Assembly: GCF_000318095.2 (NCBI RefSeq)
Contig: NZ_KB290717.1
Span: forward strand, 184,520 to 248,519
DNA length: 64,000 nucleotides
Direction: 5' to 3'
Origin: Alloprevotella sp. oral taxon 473 str. F0040
GTDB lineage: Bacteria; Bacteroidota; Bacteroidia; Bacteroidales; Bacteroidaceae
Part shown: positions 7,181-16,151 of the stretch, in pieces
Position numbering within the stretch: position 1 is the first letter of the stretch
Layout: each line of letters begins with the position of its first letter
Notes under the pieces: generated by a model
Seen by the model: only the letters and a program-made list of their open reading frames with translations
Told to the model about the DNA's origin: nothing
Databases searched by the model: none
Translations under genes and position numbers: made by a program

Positions 7181-8834
7181 GCTATCTTCCTTGTCAGTAG
7201 TATCTTCTGGCATTATATCTCTTTTGCTATCATGTCTTATTTTAGGAGGACTATTTTATCCTGTAACGATTTTCGCTAAGACTACGGTAGAAAATTCAGA
7301 GGGACTTCTGAAACGATTAGATCGAACCATTGAGGAAAAAACAAGCTTACGCCTACGGTATCTAAATAATCTGCAGCAGCTAAAGTCGAAAGCAGTTGAG
7401 CAGAAAGGAGAAAAACTCATAGAAACCTATCAACAACTCTTTCGAGCATATGCACATTTTCAGAGTGATTCTGCCCTTGCTTATTTAGATCTTATTGAGG
7501 AGAATGTAAAAGACAGCAAGAGAGGTTTTGAACTTTTGCAATGGACTAGAATAGGACGTGCTGAGGTCTATGGTATTATGGGACTTTACAGATCTGCAGC
7601 CAATTTATTGGAGAATACTTCAGTGAGTGCTGACCAGGCTTCTTTACAGCTTTATTATTATCAAGTGGCGCGTTCTGTCTACGGATGGATGGCCGATTAT
7701 GGTGAGGTCGGAGAAAATCGCAAAGTTCTCCAACAGTTGACCGCGTCTTATCGTGATAGTATATTGCAAGTAGAAACTAATCCAACTAATAGAGCTATTG
7801 TACAAGCTGATAAGTTATTAAATGAAGGAAATCTGCAAAACGCCAGAGAAGTTTGTTTACGTGCACTCGGCCATGCAGATTCCTTGCAACATGCCTATTT
7901 ATATGCATTGTTGGCGGATATTGCAGAAGCTAGCAACAATCATGATGACTATTTGTATTATTTATGTTTAGCCGCTTTGAGTGATTTAGAACGTGGGGTG
8001 ACAGAGTATCGAGCATTATTGGAGCTTGCAGTTGAACTTTCTAATCGTGGAGAGATTTCTCGATCATACAATTATTTGCTCTGCTCAATGGATGATGCTA
8101 ACTTCTGCAAAGCTCGCCTACGTAGTTTTGAAGCAAGTAATGTTTTCCCTATTATTAATAGAGCCCACAAAGAGCAACTTCAGATGCGACAAACAATAAC
8201 TTTCGTGATTGTAGCTTTCACTTTGCTTATTGTCTTACTGCTTTTGATTTTTATTGTTTTGTTGCGAAAGAAGATGCGCGATCTTTCCTATGCTCGGCGT
8301 GAACTCACGGAAGCTTTGGCTGCGGTGCGTGAGGTAAATGCTGCGTTGCTCGAGACTAATGCCAAACTCTCTACGACAGATAAGATAAAAGAAACCTACA
8401 TAGCCAGGTATTTGCAGCGTTGTCGTGGATATATAGATACACTTGATGAGTATCGTCGTGAGCTACTTAAATTATCTAAGACTAAAAATTATGTACAACT
8501 CATGGAGAAACTACATAATGCTGAGCTTCTCACCAAGGAAGAACAAGCCTTTTATGCAGATTTTGATGAGGCTTTTGTTACTCTCTTTCCGCAGTTCATA
8601 GATAATTTCAATGCTCTTCTTCTACCAGAGGCCCAAGTTCACCCAAAGCGTGATGAGATTCTAAATACTGAGCTCCGGATTTTTGCACTTATTCGTTTGG
8701 GCGTTACTGATAGCAATCGCATCGCTCATTTCCTTAACTATTCAGTCCCTACAATATACTCTTACCGTTCGCGGTTGCGCAACAAAAGTGTGCTAGATAA
8801 GAATGCTTTTGATCAAGCTATTCTTACATGCTAA
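7152..8834 (+). CDS. DUF6377-type membrane-anchored transcriptional regulator
   Basis: About 560 residues. An N-terminal hydrophobic segment (signal or anchor), then a helical, TPR-like region full of A-Y-L-D and Y-x-x-L repeats (about 60-340), one strong membrane helix (I-V-L-L-L-L-I-F-I-V-L-L, near residue 380), a short coiled coil, and a C-terminal helix-turn-helix (E-L-R-I-F-A-L-I-R-L-G-V ... I-A-H-F-L-N-Y-S-V-P-T-I-Y-S-Y-R-S). This layout belongs to the Bacteroidota DUF6377 family: a periplasmic sensing half and a cytoplasmic LuxR-like DNA-binding half. Start at ATG 7152 overlaps the MltF-like gene by 29 bases and avoids an extra 27 residues from a frame lying within that gene. Its targets are unknown; the neighbouring glycosyltransferase and transglycosylase are candidates. 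Confidence 0.72.
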   Translation: MIQNSIRCNKLSSLSVVSSGIISLLLSCLILGGLFYPVTIFAKTTVENSEGLLKRLDRTIEEKTSLRLRYLNNLQQLKSKAVEQKGEKLIETYQQLFRAYAHFQSDSALAYLDLIEENVKDSKRGFELLQWTRIGRAEVYGIMGLYRSAANLLENTSVSADQASLQLYYYQVARSVYGWMADYGEVGENRKVLQQLTASYRDSILQVETNPTNRAIVQADKLLNEGNLQNAREVCLRALGHADSLQHAYLYALLADIAEASNNHDDYLYYLCLAALSDLERGVTEYRALLELAVELSNRGEISRSYNYLLCSMDDANFCKARLRSFEASNVFPIINRAHKEQLQMRQTITFVIVAFTLLIVLLLLIFIVLLRKKMRDLSYARRELTEALAAVREVNAALLETNAKLSTTDKIKETYIARYLQRCRGYIDTLDEYRRELLKLSKTKNYVQLMEKLHNAELLTKEEQAFYADFDEAFVTLFPQFIDNFNALLLPEAQVHPKRDEILNTELRIFALIRLGVTDSNRIAHFLNYSVPTIYSYRSRLRNKSVLDKNAFDQAILTC

Positions 8835-8865
8835 TTTGTTCATTATTTCGGATATAATACCTTTG
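8835..8865 (+). promoter_or_regulatory. Bacteroidota-type promoter of the glycosyltransferase gene
   Basis: TTTG at 8835-8838, 19-base spacer, TACCTTTG at 8858-8865: an exact fit to TTTG-N19-TAnnTTTG. The downstream ATG begins only six bases after the -7 element, so the message would be leaderless or nearly so. Confidence 0.7.
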
Positions 8866-8870
8866 TTGTC

Positions 8871-9995
8871 ATGAAGATACTTCTTCTCGGTGATTATTCA
8901 AATGTACACGCAACGCTTGCTTTAGGTTTACGGGCCTTAGGACACAAAGTTACTCTGGCATCTGATGGAGACACTTGGAAAAATTACCCACGTGATATAG
9001 ATCTAAAGCGTCCAAGCCTTGGCAAGCTTCCTTCTATTGTTTACTTTTTACGTTTGCTTCGAACTTTTAGACAGTTCAAAAACTATGATGTCGTACAGTT
9101 GATAAATCCTTGTTTCTTGCCATTAAAAGCAGAAAGAATTCGTCCCTTTTATCATTTTTTGCGCCGCCATAACAGAAAAGTCTTTTTGGGGGCTTTTGGG
9201 ATGGACCATTATTGGGTTGAAGCAGGGCTAGATTGTAAAACTTTCCGTTATAGTGATTTCAATATAGGCAATAAGTTAAGGAAGAGTGTAGACAATGAGA
9301 TTTGGATCCGCGATTGGTTGTATGGAGAGAAAGGAAAACTTAATAAAGAAATAGCAGAGAATAGTGATGGTATTGTATCTGGACTTTATGAATATGATGC
9401 AGCCTATCGTCCTCATTTTGGTGATAAAGTAAGATTTATCCCTTTCCCGATCAGGTTAGATAATGAAATGGCTATAGGGAATTCTTGCTCGACAAAGATT
9501 TTTACGAGCGAATCAAAGGTACGATTCTTTATAGGTATTCAGAAGCATCGCCATGCTTACAAGGGAACTGATGTGATGCTAAGGGCCTTGGAAAGATTAA
9601 AAGCAAATTATCCTACAGAAGTCGAGTATGTGAAAGCAGAAAATGTACCATTTGCTAAATATGTTCAGCTTCTTGCTTCAAGTGATGTGTTATTAGATCA
9701 ACTCTATTCCTACACTCCTGCTATGAATGCTTTGCAAGCGATGGCACAAGGTTTGGTAGTTGTAAGCGGAGGTGAACCAGAGAATTATGAAATACTTGGA
9801 GAGCCTGAGTTACGTCCTATTATCAATGTTCTGCCTTCTCAAGAATCTGTTTATGAGCAATTGGAATGGCTAGTATTAAACAAGGGCAAAATATCAACTC
9901 TATCACTACAGAGTCGAAAGTACATTGAGAAGCATCATGAGTATATCAAAGTTGCACAACGTTATCTTGAATTTTGGACAAGTAATATGTCCTGA
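8871..9995 (+). CDS. Glycosyltransferase, GT-B fold (family 1/4-like)
   Basis: A 374-residue cytoplasmic enzyme. It starts with M-K-I-L-L-L-G-D-Y-S-N-V-H and G-L-R-A-L-G-H, the N-terminal Rossmann half of GT-B transferases, and has a C-terminal half with Y-K-G-T-D-V-M-L-R-A-L and S-D-V-L-L-D-Q-L-Y ... N-A-L-Q-A-M-A-Q-G-L-V-V-V-S-G-G-E-P-E, the usual nucleotide-sugar binding region. The acceptor and sugar cannot be read from sequence; envelope polysaccharide or glycoprotein synthesis is likely. It stands alone on its own promoter and ends at a strong hairpin (10020-10056). The start codon is fixed by the conserved beta strand directly after it. Confidence 0.85.
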   Translation: MKILLLGDYSNVHATLALGLRALGHKVTLASDGDTWKNYPRDIDLKRPSLGKLPSIVYFLRLLRTFRQFKNYDVVQLINPCFLPLKAERIRPFYHFLRRHNRKVFLGAFGMDHYWVEAGLDCKTFRYSDFNIGNKLRKSVDNEIWIRDWLYGEKGKLNKEIAENSDGIVSGLYEYDAAYRPHFGDKVRFIPFPIRLDNEMAIGNSCSTKIFTSESKVRFFIGIQKHRHAYKGTDVMLRALERLKANYPTEVEYVKAENVPFAKYVQLLASSDVLLDQLYSYTPAMNALQAMAQGLVVVSGGEPENYEILGEPELRPIINVLPSQESVYEQLEWLVLNKGKISTLSLQSRKYIEKHHEYIKVAQRYLEFWTSNMS

Positions 9996-10019
9996 CTTAA
10001 ATGATTAAGTCTAATAGAA

Positions 10020-10056
10020 AAGTCGTAGCTCGGGCAATCTGCCTAAGCTACGACTT
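10020..10056. terminator. Hairpin terminator after the glycosyltransferase gene
   Basis: AAGTCGTAGCT (10020-10030) pairs perfectly with AGCTACGACTT (10046-10056), with GGCA/TGCC inside. It lies between convergent genes. Confidence 0.75.
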
Positions 10057-10084
10057 ATCTTATAAATTGTAAAAGTTGCAACGA

Positions 10085-10125
10085 AAATGAATGTTATATC
10101 AATGTCGTTGATACAACATTCATTT
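10085..10125 (-). terminator. Hairpin at the purC stop codon, likely terminator
   Basis: Two 18-base arms (10085-10102 and 10108-10125) pair with one mismatch around a 5-base loop. The purC stop codon lies inside the stem. Confidence 0.65.
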
Positions 10126-11061
10126 AGCTAGATATTCACTTACATTCTTTTCGATACGAGCTGATAAGTCCGCATTCTCTTCGCGATTGAACTTTTCACC
10201 CGTAATATGTTCATAAAGTTCTATATAGCGTTCGGAGATACCTGCTACAATTTCAGGAGTCATTTCTGGTACTTGTTCGCCTTCTTTTCCCTGAAATCCA
10301 TTGTCCATGAGCCATTCGCGTACGAATTCTTTGGAAAGCTGTTTTTGAGCTTCCCCCTTTTCAAAACGTTCTTCATAGCCTTCAGCATAGAAATAGCGGC
10401 TTGAATCAGGAGTATGAATCTCGTCCATAAGATAAATCTCTCCGTTGTGTTTACCAAATTCATACTTTGTGTCTACGAGAATCAGTCCGCGTTCTGCTGC
10501 GATTTTAGTACCGCGCTCAAAGAGAGCTAGAGTGTATTTCTCAAGAATTTCGTATTCTTCAGGAGTGGCAAGGCCTTGTGCTAAAATTTCTTCCTTAGAA
10601 ATATCTGCATCATGTTCTCCTATCTCAGCCTTAGTGGTAGGAGTAACAATAGGAGTAGGGAACTTTTCGTTTTCGCGCATGCCATCAGGTAGAGATATAC
10701 CACAAATTTCACGTACACCACTCTTGTAAGCACGCCATGCACTTCCACAGAGGTAGCCACGTACTATCATTTCGATGGGGAAGCCTTCACAAAGTAGGCC
10801 AACAGTGACCATAGGATCTGGAGTGGCAAGCTTCCAGTTTGGGCAAATATCTGTAGTTGCATCTAAGAATTTTGCTGCAATTTGGTTGAGCATTTGACCT
10901 TTGAAAGGGATACCTTCGGGGAGAACAACGTCAAAAGCCGAGATACGGTCAGTAGCTACCATAACAAGGCGTTCTCCGAGGTTATACACATCGCGCACCT
11001 TGCCGTGGTACACACTTTTTTGTCCTTCAAAATGGAAATCGGTTTTTGTAAGAGCACTCAT
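10120..11061 (-). CDS. purC: Phosphoribosylaminoimidazole-succinocarboxamide synthase
   Basis: A 313-residue SAICAR synthase, the long form found in Bacteroidota, catalysing the ATP-dependent joining of CAIR and aspartate in purine synthesis. Visible signatures: Y-H-G-K-V-R-D-V-Y near the start, [40 protein letters not shown] and the I-H-T-P-D-S-S-R-Y metal-binding region. Cytoplasmic. ATG at 11061 precedes the conserved first strand directly. It is monocistronic as far as the sequence shows: a hairpin follows and a 190-base gap separates it from the PhoH gene upstream. Confident. Confidence 0.96.
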   Translation of the reverse strand: MSALTKTDFHFEGQKSVYHGKVRDVYNLGERLVMVATDRISAFDVVLPEGIPFKGQMLNQIAAKFLDATTDICPNWKLATPDPMVTVGLLCEGFPIEMIVRGYLCGSAWRAYKSGVREICGISLPDGMRENEKFPTPIVTPTTKAEIGEHDADISKEEILAQGLATPEEYEILEKYTLALFERGTKIAAERGLILVDTKYEFGKHNGEIYLMDEIHTPDSSRYFYAEGYEERFEKGEAQKQLSKEFVREWLMDNGFQGKEGEQVPEMTPEIVAGISERYIELYEHITGEKFNREENADLSARIEKNVSEYLAK

Positions 11062-11250
11062 GTTTGTTGAGATTTTGAGAGTAAATAGCGATAAGAATGT
11101 AGAGTGGATGGATAGAGATGCATGTAAGTAATCTTATGACCTCTGTGTATGAATGTTAGCCTAAACCAAAACTTCGTCTACAATTTGATTTTTAGGCACT
11201 CTTTTTTATAAAGTAAGCACCTACACAAGGCGCGCGTTAAAGCTGACAAG

Positions 11251-12249
11251 TCAGGCTTCTTTAACCTCGCTTAGTGTAGGTGCTTCTTTTTCAGACGATT
11301 TTGTTTTGCGCGTAGCAGCTTCTTTGTCGTAGGCAGCCACAATTCGACTCACCAGTTTATGGCGTACGATGTCTTCCTGCTGCATATCAATGAAGGCTAT
11401 GCCTTTAACTTCACGTAGAATGCGGCTAGCCTCAATAAGGCCGCTACGTTGTGAAGGAGGTAAATCTATTTGCGTTGGGTCGCCTGTTACCATCATTTTA
11501 GTGTTCCAGCCCATACGGGTAAGGAACATTTTAATTTGTGCCGATGTAGTATTTTGAGCTTCATCAAGAATTACCACTGCGTCGTTGAGCGTTCGGCCAC
11601 GCATGAACGCTAGAGGAGCAATCTGAATGACACGATTTTCAATATATTCTTGAAGTTTCATGGAGGGAAGCATCTCTTGCAAAGCATCATAGAGTGGTTG
11701 CAGGTAAGGATCAATCTTTTCCTTCATATCCCCTGGTAGAAAACCTAATTTTTCACCAGCCTCCACTGCAGGACGGCTTAAGATAATCTTCTTAACTTCC
11801 TTGTTTTTCAAGGCTCTTACTGCTAGAGCTATAGCAAGAAAAGTTTTTCCTGAACCTGCTGGTCCAGAAATGAAGAGCATATCGTTCTTGTGATAGGCCT
11901 CAACAACTTTGCGCTGGTTCGAGCTTCTCGGAACAATAGGCTTTCCACCCATAGAATAGACTATGGTTTCATTGTCTCGATAATCTGCTTTCTCTGCCAC
12001 ATTTTTAAGAATCTGAATCACTTGTTCCTCATCGAGCTGATTATGGAGGACACAGTATCGTTGGAGCCGCTTGAAACTCTCTTCAAATTCCGCCATATCT
12101 TCTTCCGCTCCCATGACCTTAAGCACATTATCTCGCCCCATGATGCGTAGCTTAGGACGCAAGGCGCGCACTAAACGTAGGTTGGAATTGCCAGCACCGA
12201 AAAAGATGGCTGGGTCTGCATCTTCCAAAAAGAAATGCTTTTCTATCAT
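11251..12249 (-). CDS. PhoH family ATPase
   Basis: A 332-residue cytoplasmic NTPase. Walker A is G-P-A-G-S-G-K-T (residues 129-136) and Walker B is V-V-I-L-D-E-A-Q-N, with the characteristic G-F-L-P-G-D block and M-V-T-G-D-P-T-Q-I-D sensor segment. The N-terminal 90 residues resemble the KH-like RNA-binding part of this family (R-P-K-L-R-I-M-G-R-D-N). PhoH/YbeZ-type proteins are linked to ribosome maturation together with the endonuclease YbeY, which is not in this window. The start at ATG 12249 is preferred over an upstream TTG-like extension to 12375, because the extension has no family resemblance and overlaps a leader hairpin. Confidence 0.93.
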   Translation of the reverse strand: MIEKHFFLEDADPAIFFGAGNSNLRLVRALRPKLRIMGRDNVLKVMGAEEDMAEFEESFKRLQRYCVLHNQLDEEQVIQILKNVAEKADYRDNETIVYSMGGKPIVPRSSNQRKVVEAYHKNDMLFISGPAGSGKTFLAIALAVRALKNKEVKKIILSRPAVEAGEKLGFLPGDMKEKIDPYLQPLYDALQEMLPSMKLQEYIENRVIQIAPLAFMRGRTLNDAVVILDEAQNTTSAQIKMFLTRMGWNTKMMVTGDPTQIDLPPSQRSGLIEASRILREVKGIAFIDMQQEDIVRHKLVSRIVAAYDKEAATRKTKSSEKEAPTLSEVKEA

Positions 12250-12364
12250 AAAGAAACTTTGGAGAGAAAGAAGGGTGAATGCTGTGGAGATGTTATGCAG
12301 TGTCTTCCCAATACGGGGCGAACTATTATTGTCAGTTGTCCATACTGTCATGTGGCAGTAATAA

Positions 12365-12384
12365 AGCTCCAACATGATGGAGCT
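12365..12384 (-). promoter_or_regulatory. Small hairpin in the PhoH gene leader
   Basis: AGCTCC (12365-12370) and GGAGCT (12379-12384) form a 6-bp stem with an 8-nt loop, close to the predicted transcription start. Role unknown. Confidence 0.35.
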
Positions 12385-12403
12385 CTATTGTGCTAAGACA
12401 AAG

Positions 12404-12435
12404 CAAAGTTACTATATTTTTTGCGTTCCACCAAA
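12404..12435 (-). promoter_or_regulatory. Promoter of the PhoH gene
   Basis: On the minus strand, TTTG (12435-12432), 20-base spacer, TAACTTTG (12411-12404). A good match to the Bacteroidota consensus, giving a leader of about 150 nt before the chosen start. Confidence 0.65.
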
Positions 12436-12452
12436 TCTACGAACTTTACATT

Positions 12453-13406
12453 TTAAGTCCTTGGTTGTCTTCTTGTTTGCTGTGATAATTGATAACTATT
12501 CCAAAGGTTATGAAAGATACTGTAGAAGCCCCCTGCTAAAGTGGAAATGGGATCAAAGAAAGTAAACCCAGCCCAAATTGCAAAGACAGTGTTTTTCTGA
12601 CCGATTCCTTGAGAAGCTGCAACTGGGGTACTGTATTTATAACCTACCATTCGACCAAAACCAAATTGAAGAGTACAACTTATCAGACTTACAAGACAGA
12701 TAGCCAGAAGAATTACGAATGGTGTGTGACTGTGAACTAAAGAATTAGTGCTAGTGGTGATGGCAAGCGTGAGACAAACAGCCCAGATGTAGAACGCTAA
12801 GTCTTTGATTGTTAAAACATAATCTAGGATACGAGGGAAATAACGACGAATCCCCCATGCTATGAAAAAGGGAAAGATGAGCATGGGGAACACTTTAGAA
12901 ATAATTCTCCATAATGAAGGTAGATAATCAACATGAGAAGGGAGCATTAAACTGACTACAGCTGGTATAAGGATTGCAGCGAGGATATTTGCTAGTATAG
13001 TATATGAAACCACTCCTGCAACATCTCCCTTAAGTTTATCAGTAACAACAGCAGCCGAGGTAGCTGTAGGACTTATAAAACAGAGTAGTGCACTTTCCGC
13101 AATGGGATGATAGGGAGTATCACTCCATAGTAGAGCTATGGTAGAAACGAAAAATCCGAATGTTTGCAAAGCTAACAAATATCCGTGCCAGCGTGTCAAA
13201 CGAAGACTACGAGGCTCTACTTTACAGAAAGTTATCAACAACATAACAAAGATGAGAACAGGCTGTAAAGTCTTGATACAATAAATCGCCATGGATTTCG
13301 CGTTTGCAGTGGGAAGGCAACTATCACCAATGAAGAACAAAGCTATTCCTATAAATATGGCAATAGCTAACATCCAAGTGCGTATGATTTGCTTAATCTT
13401 TGTCAT
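12453..13406 (-). CDS. Bile acid:sodium symporter-like (BASS) transporter
   Basis: A 317-residue integral membrane protein with about nine or ten hydrophobic helices from residue 10 to about 300. Helix-break motifs fit the BASS superfamily: S-P-T-A-T-S-A-A-V-V-T-D-K-L-K-G-D near residue 111 and G-I-G-Q-K-N-T-V-F-A-I-W near 270, positions where BASS proteins cross discontinuous helices and bind sodium. Substrate unknown (bile acids, keto acids and related anions are known in the superfamily). It lies upstream of the PhoH gene on the same strand, but the PhoH gene has its own promoter just past its stop. Assignment to the superfamily is good, substrate open. Confidence 0.72.
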   Translation of the reverse strand: MTKIKQIIRTWMLAIAIFIGIALFFIGDSCLPTANAKSMAIYCIKTLQPVLIFVMLLITFCKVEPRSLRLTRWHGYLLALQTFGFFVSTIALLWSDTPYHPIAESALLCFISPTATSAAVVTDKLKGDVAGVVSYTILANILAAILIPAVVSLMLPSHVDYLPSLWRIISKVFPMLIFPFFIAWGIRRYFPRILDYVLTIKDLAFYIWAVCLTLAITTSTNSLVHSHTPFVILLAICLVSLISCTLQFGFGRMVGYKYSTPVAASQGIGQKNTVFAIWAGFTFFDPISTLAGGFYSIFHNLWNSYQLSQQTRRQPRT

Positions 13407-13979
13407 ACATTAAGAGCTTAGGCTTCCTATTGTGTTAAATCAAATTTGAAGATAATGTCTGAGTTTTCTTTTAAGGAGGAATGAAATATATCTTAGTGGA
13501 ACCATAAAATACCTCCTAAGATAGATGTTTAGTCTACCTATTTGAGAAATGTTACTTATTTACACGGATTGTCGAGAGTCTTTTCTACGAGAACTAGATC
13601 TACAACATCGGACTTAATCTGAATTTTCTCGGAGATTTTTCTACGATGAAGGGAGAAAATAGGTAAGATTCTTCATGAGGCGCGAAAGGAAGCCAACAGA
13701 GTTTCTCGTAAATCTAAACAGACTTGCAGTGACCTTCTTTTAGGGTGTTAAATATGTGCTTTCGGATAGTTAAGTTTTCTATCTCAACTATGCTCTATAA
13801 TGCTTATTCGCCAATCAGCTTTTAACATAGACGATTAGGTTGGGAAAAATACTGACTATCTTAAGGAGATGGATTGGGTTATTCTATTGTATATACAACT
13901 CTAATGCTTAAGAGAGTAATTTTACATAGTAGACAAATCGGCTGAGCTTCATACGGAAACTCAGCCGAAAGCTATGGAA
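13407..13979. other. 573-base gene-free stretch
   Basis: Apart from the terminator hairpin at 13938-13968, it holds an imperfect inverted repeat with TATCTTAG (13489-13496) and CTAAGATA (13516-13523) and a weak ATTTTCTC/GAGAAAAT stem further on. I found no frame with coding character on either strand. Confidence 0.5.
13938..13968 (-). terminator. Hairpin terminator after the Cof phosphatase gene
   Basis: TCGGCTGAG (13938-13946) pairs perfectly with CTCAGCCGA (13960-13968), 12 bases past the gene's stop. Confidence 0.7.
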
Positions 13980-14843
13980 TTAAAGTGCTTCCGTTATCTT
14001 GCTTTGTGCCAAGAAGCGAAACTGCTCTAGTGCTTGAGCTATGCCATCTTCGTCGTTTGATGCTGTGATAAAATCGGCTATGGCTTTTACTTCATCCACA
14101 GCATTGTTCATTGCGACCCCAGTGCCAGCAAATTGTAGCATAGACAAATCATTGAAACCATCTCCAAAAGCTAATAAATCTTCACGTTCTAGATTGATAT
14201 GCTTGAGTAGACGTTGCAAAGATTGTGCTTTGTCAATACCTTTTGGAGGGAGCTCAAGAAAATATGGTGCGGAACGAAAAACTTCCATGCGATCTGATAG
14301 AGCTTCTTTGATAGCAGTTTCAAGCAATAGCAGAAGATGAGGGTCGCCTGGTATCAAAAATTTTGTTGAACCTCCCTTAATTTGACTTGCTTCAGCTACA
14401 AAGTCTTTCGCCACGACGATGGGCATGCCATTGATGCGTGCTTCTTCTTCTAAATAATCTCCTTCATTTCTGCTCGCTAAAATGACTTCAGGTAGGTAAG
14501 TTACAATTGGGAGTTTAGCTTCTTCTGCAAACCTGTAGAGGTCTGCAATAAGATCAGTGGGAACTGTTTGGCTATAAATCGTTGTTTTGTTGTGCCAATC
14601 AATGATTCTTCCTCCATTGTAGGATAGCACAAATCCACCAAACTCTGCTAAACGCAGTTGATTTGCTAGAGATGCAATACCGAAAGTAGGACGCCCTGAC
14701 GCTAAAACAAGGCGAACTCCTTCACGCTGTGCGCTCATTAGAGCTTCGAAAGTACGAGAAGTTATGATTTTCTGACTATTAGTGAGAGTTCCATCTAAGT
14801 CAAGAGCGATGATGCGATAGGGGAGAGGCGCGAGATTACTCAT
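13980..14843 (-). CDS. Cof-type HAD hydrolase
   Basis: A 287-residue cytoplasmic phosphatase of the HAD superfamily, Cof/YidA class. Motif I is A-L-D-L-D-G-T-L-T-N-S (Asp15 and Asp17), motif II is L-A-S-G-R-P, motif III Lys lies in G-G-S-T-K-F or P-K-G-I-D-K, and motif IV is A-F-G-D-G-F-N-D-L-S-M-L. The large insert between motifs II and III is the C2B cap typical of sugar-phosphate phosphatases. Physiological substrate unknown. The start at ATG 14843 is preferred; an upstream TTG would add ten residues without family support. Next upstream on the same strand is the YfcE-like gene, 72 bases away, so they may be cotranscribed. Confidence 0.9.
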   Translation of the reverse strand: MSNLAPLPYRIIALDLDGTLTNSQKIITSRTFEALMSAQREGVRLVLASGRPTFGIASLANQLRLAEFGGFVLSYNGGRIIDWHNKTTIYSQTVPTDLIADLYRFAEEAKLPIVTYLPEVILASRNEGDYLEEEARINGMPIVVAKDFVAEASQIKGGSTKFLIPGDPHLLLLLETAIKEALSDRMEVFRSAPYFLELPPKGIDKAQSLQRLLKHINLEREDLLAFGDGFNDLSMLQFAGTGVAMNNAVDEVKAIADFITASNDEDGIAQALEQFRFLAQSKITEAL

Positions 14844-14915
14844 ATAGGTCTGTGCTGTTGTGAAAAAAGTCAAAGAAAATATGCAGCTTTGTATTCTTAG
14901 GCACTTTGAAAGTTA

Positions 14916-15458
14916 TCAGAGATGTAGGCTCTGCAGCAATGTACCCTCTAAATCATAAAGGGAAACTACTCTGTCTTCATAGATGACGAATGTGGGTGGA
15001 TTACCACCTTTAGGAAATGTTGGGCTACCTGTATTGACTACTACCGAACCATTCTCTAAACGTGTTATATGAGGTAAGTGCGTATGTCCATTGAAGAGGA
15101 TGTCAAAATGAGCGCGTGGTAAATGGCTCTCGCCAAAGACATGGCCATGGGTCAAAAAAATGCGGATCCCATTGTCTACTATCCATGTGTAATCACTCAT
15201 GAGATCAAAATCACAAAGCATTTGATCTACTTCACTATCGCAATTACCCCGAACAGCAATTATACGTTCTGCCATGGCGTTGAGATGCTTGACAATTCCT
15301 TGTGGATCAATCCCCTCAGGAATGCTATTTCGGGGACCATAATTTAGCAAGTCACCAATAAAAAGCAGTTGGTCACAGTGCATCTCTTGGTAGTGGCTGA
15401 GCAACTTCTCAAGCACGGGGAGAGAACCATGAATGTCTGAGCATACGAGGTATTTCAT
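14916..15458 (-). CDS. YfcE-type phosphodiesterase
   Basis: A 180-residue metallophosphoesterase of the YfcE/MJ0936 family. All metal-ligand motifs are present in order: C-S-D-I-H-G-S (residues 6-12), I-G-D-L-L-N-Y-G-P-R, V-R-G-N-C-D-S-E, T-H-G-H and F-N-G-H-T-H. The family hydrolyses phosphodiesters with two divalent metals; the natural substrate is not known. Length is normal. It is the upstream partner of the Cof phosphatase gene and lies downstream of the DJ-1 gene by 63 bases, so the three may form one minus-strand operon with pdxJ. Confidence 0.9.
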   Translation of the reverse strand: MKYLVCSDIHGSLPVLEKLLSHYQEMHCDQLLFIGDLLNYGPRNSIPEGIDPQGIVKHLNAMAERIIAVRGNCDSEVDQMLCDFDLMSDYTWIVDNGIRIFLTHGHVFGESHLPRAHFDILFNGHTHLPHITRLENGSVVVNTGSPTFPKGGNPPTFVIYEDRVVSLYDLEGTLLQSLHL

Positions 15459-15521
15459 ATCAGCAGAAGATTATTAACCTGTTTCAAGCAAACAGGAAAA
15501 AGAATAGTGGAAGGTTCGTTC

Positions 15522-16064
15522 TTAGAGAAATAGCATGTCAGACTTGACACGAGCAATGGTTGTGGCATCAACAAAGCGAGAAGCAATTGCAAATGCAAAA
15601 TCCACAGCGGCTCTAGGACCTTTAGCTGTTATAATGTGTCCATCTTCTACCACAAGGTCGTTAACATGCTCAGCTCCTTCAAGCTCATGTTCAAAGCCCG
15701 GATAACAAGTAGCACGATGCCCCTTCAATATACCATGTTTCCCCAGTACCATAGGAGCTGCACAGATAGCAGCAATGAGATTTTTACAATCGTGATGGTG
15801 AAGAATCGCTTTGCGTAGCCCTTCATGTAAAAAAAGGTTGCGAGCGCCTGGCATACCTCCTGGAAGAATAATACCATGGCTTTTGTAAATCTCACATTTT
15901 CGAAAAACTGTTTCAGCCATGATAGACATATCATGTGAACCATGAATGAGTCTTGTTCCTGTTACAGATACAATTTGCACTTCCACGCCACATCGTCTAA
16001 GGATATCAATTGTGGTAAGTGCTTCTATTTCTTCAAACCCATCAGCCAAAAAGATGTGTAGCAT
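15522..16064 (-). CDS. DJ-1/PfpI family protein
   Basis: A 180-residue protein of the DJ-1/ThiJ subgroup. It begins M-L-H-I-F-L-A-D-G-F-E-E-I-E-A, has P-G-G-M-P-G-A near residue 70 and the nucleophile-elbow Cys101 in A-A-I-C-A-A-P. Members act as oxidative-stress chaperones or glyoxal-related enzymes; which applies here cannot be read from sequence. Start ATG 16064 removes 13 residues that precede the conserved first strand. It sits 87 bases downstream of pdxJ on the same strand. In other Bacteroidales a DJ-1 gene is commonly found near pdxJ, nadK and the tonB/exb genes, and all of those are within 10 kb here. Confidence 0.88.
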   Translation of the reverse strand: MLHIFLADGFEEIEALTTIDILRRCGVEVQIVSVTGTRLIHGSHDMSIMAETVFRKCEIYKSHGIILPGGMPGARNLFLHEGLRKAILHHHDCKNLIAAICAAPMVLGKHGILKGHRATCYPGFEHELEGAEHVNDLVVEDGHIITAKGPRAAVDFAFAIASRFVDATTIARVKSDMLFL

Positions 16065-16151
16065 AAATCTATTGTCGAGTATTTCTTTTTTGTATAGTTG
16101 CACGTGTTTACTTATTTGTATACGCCCTGCATCAATTACAGTTTCAAAATC

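Noticed and set aside
12250-12375. N-terminal extension of the PhoH protein
   Set aside because: The extra 42 residues do not resemble the family and the region matches a transcribed leader with a hairpin.
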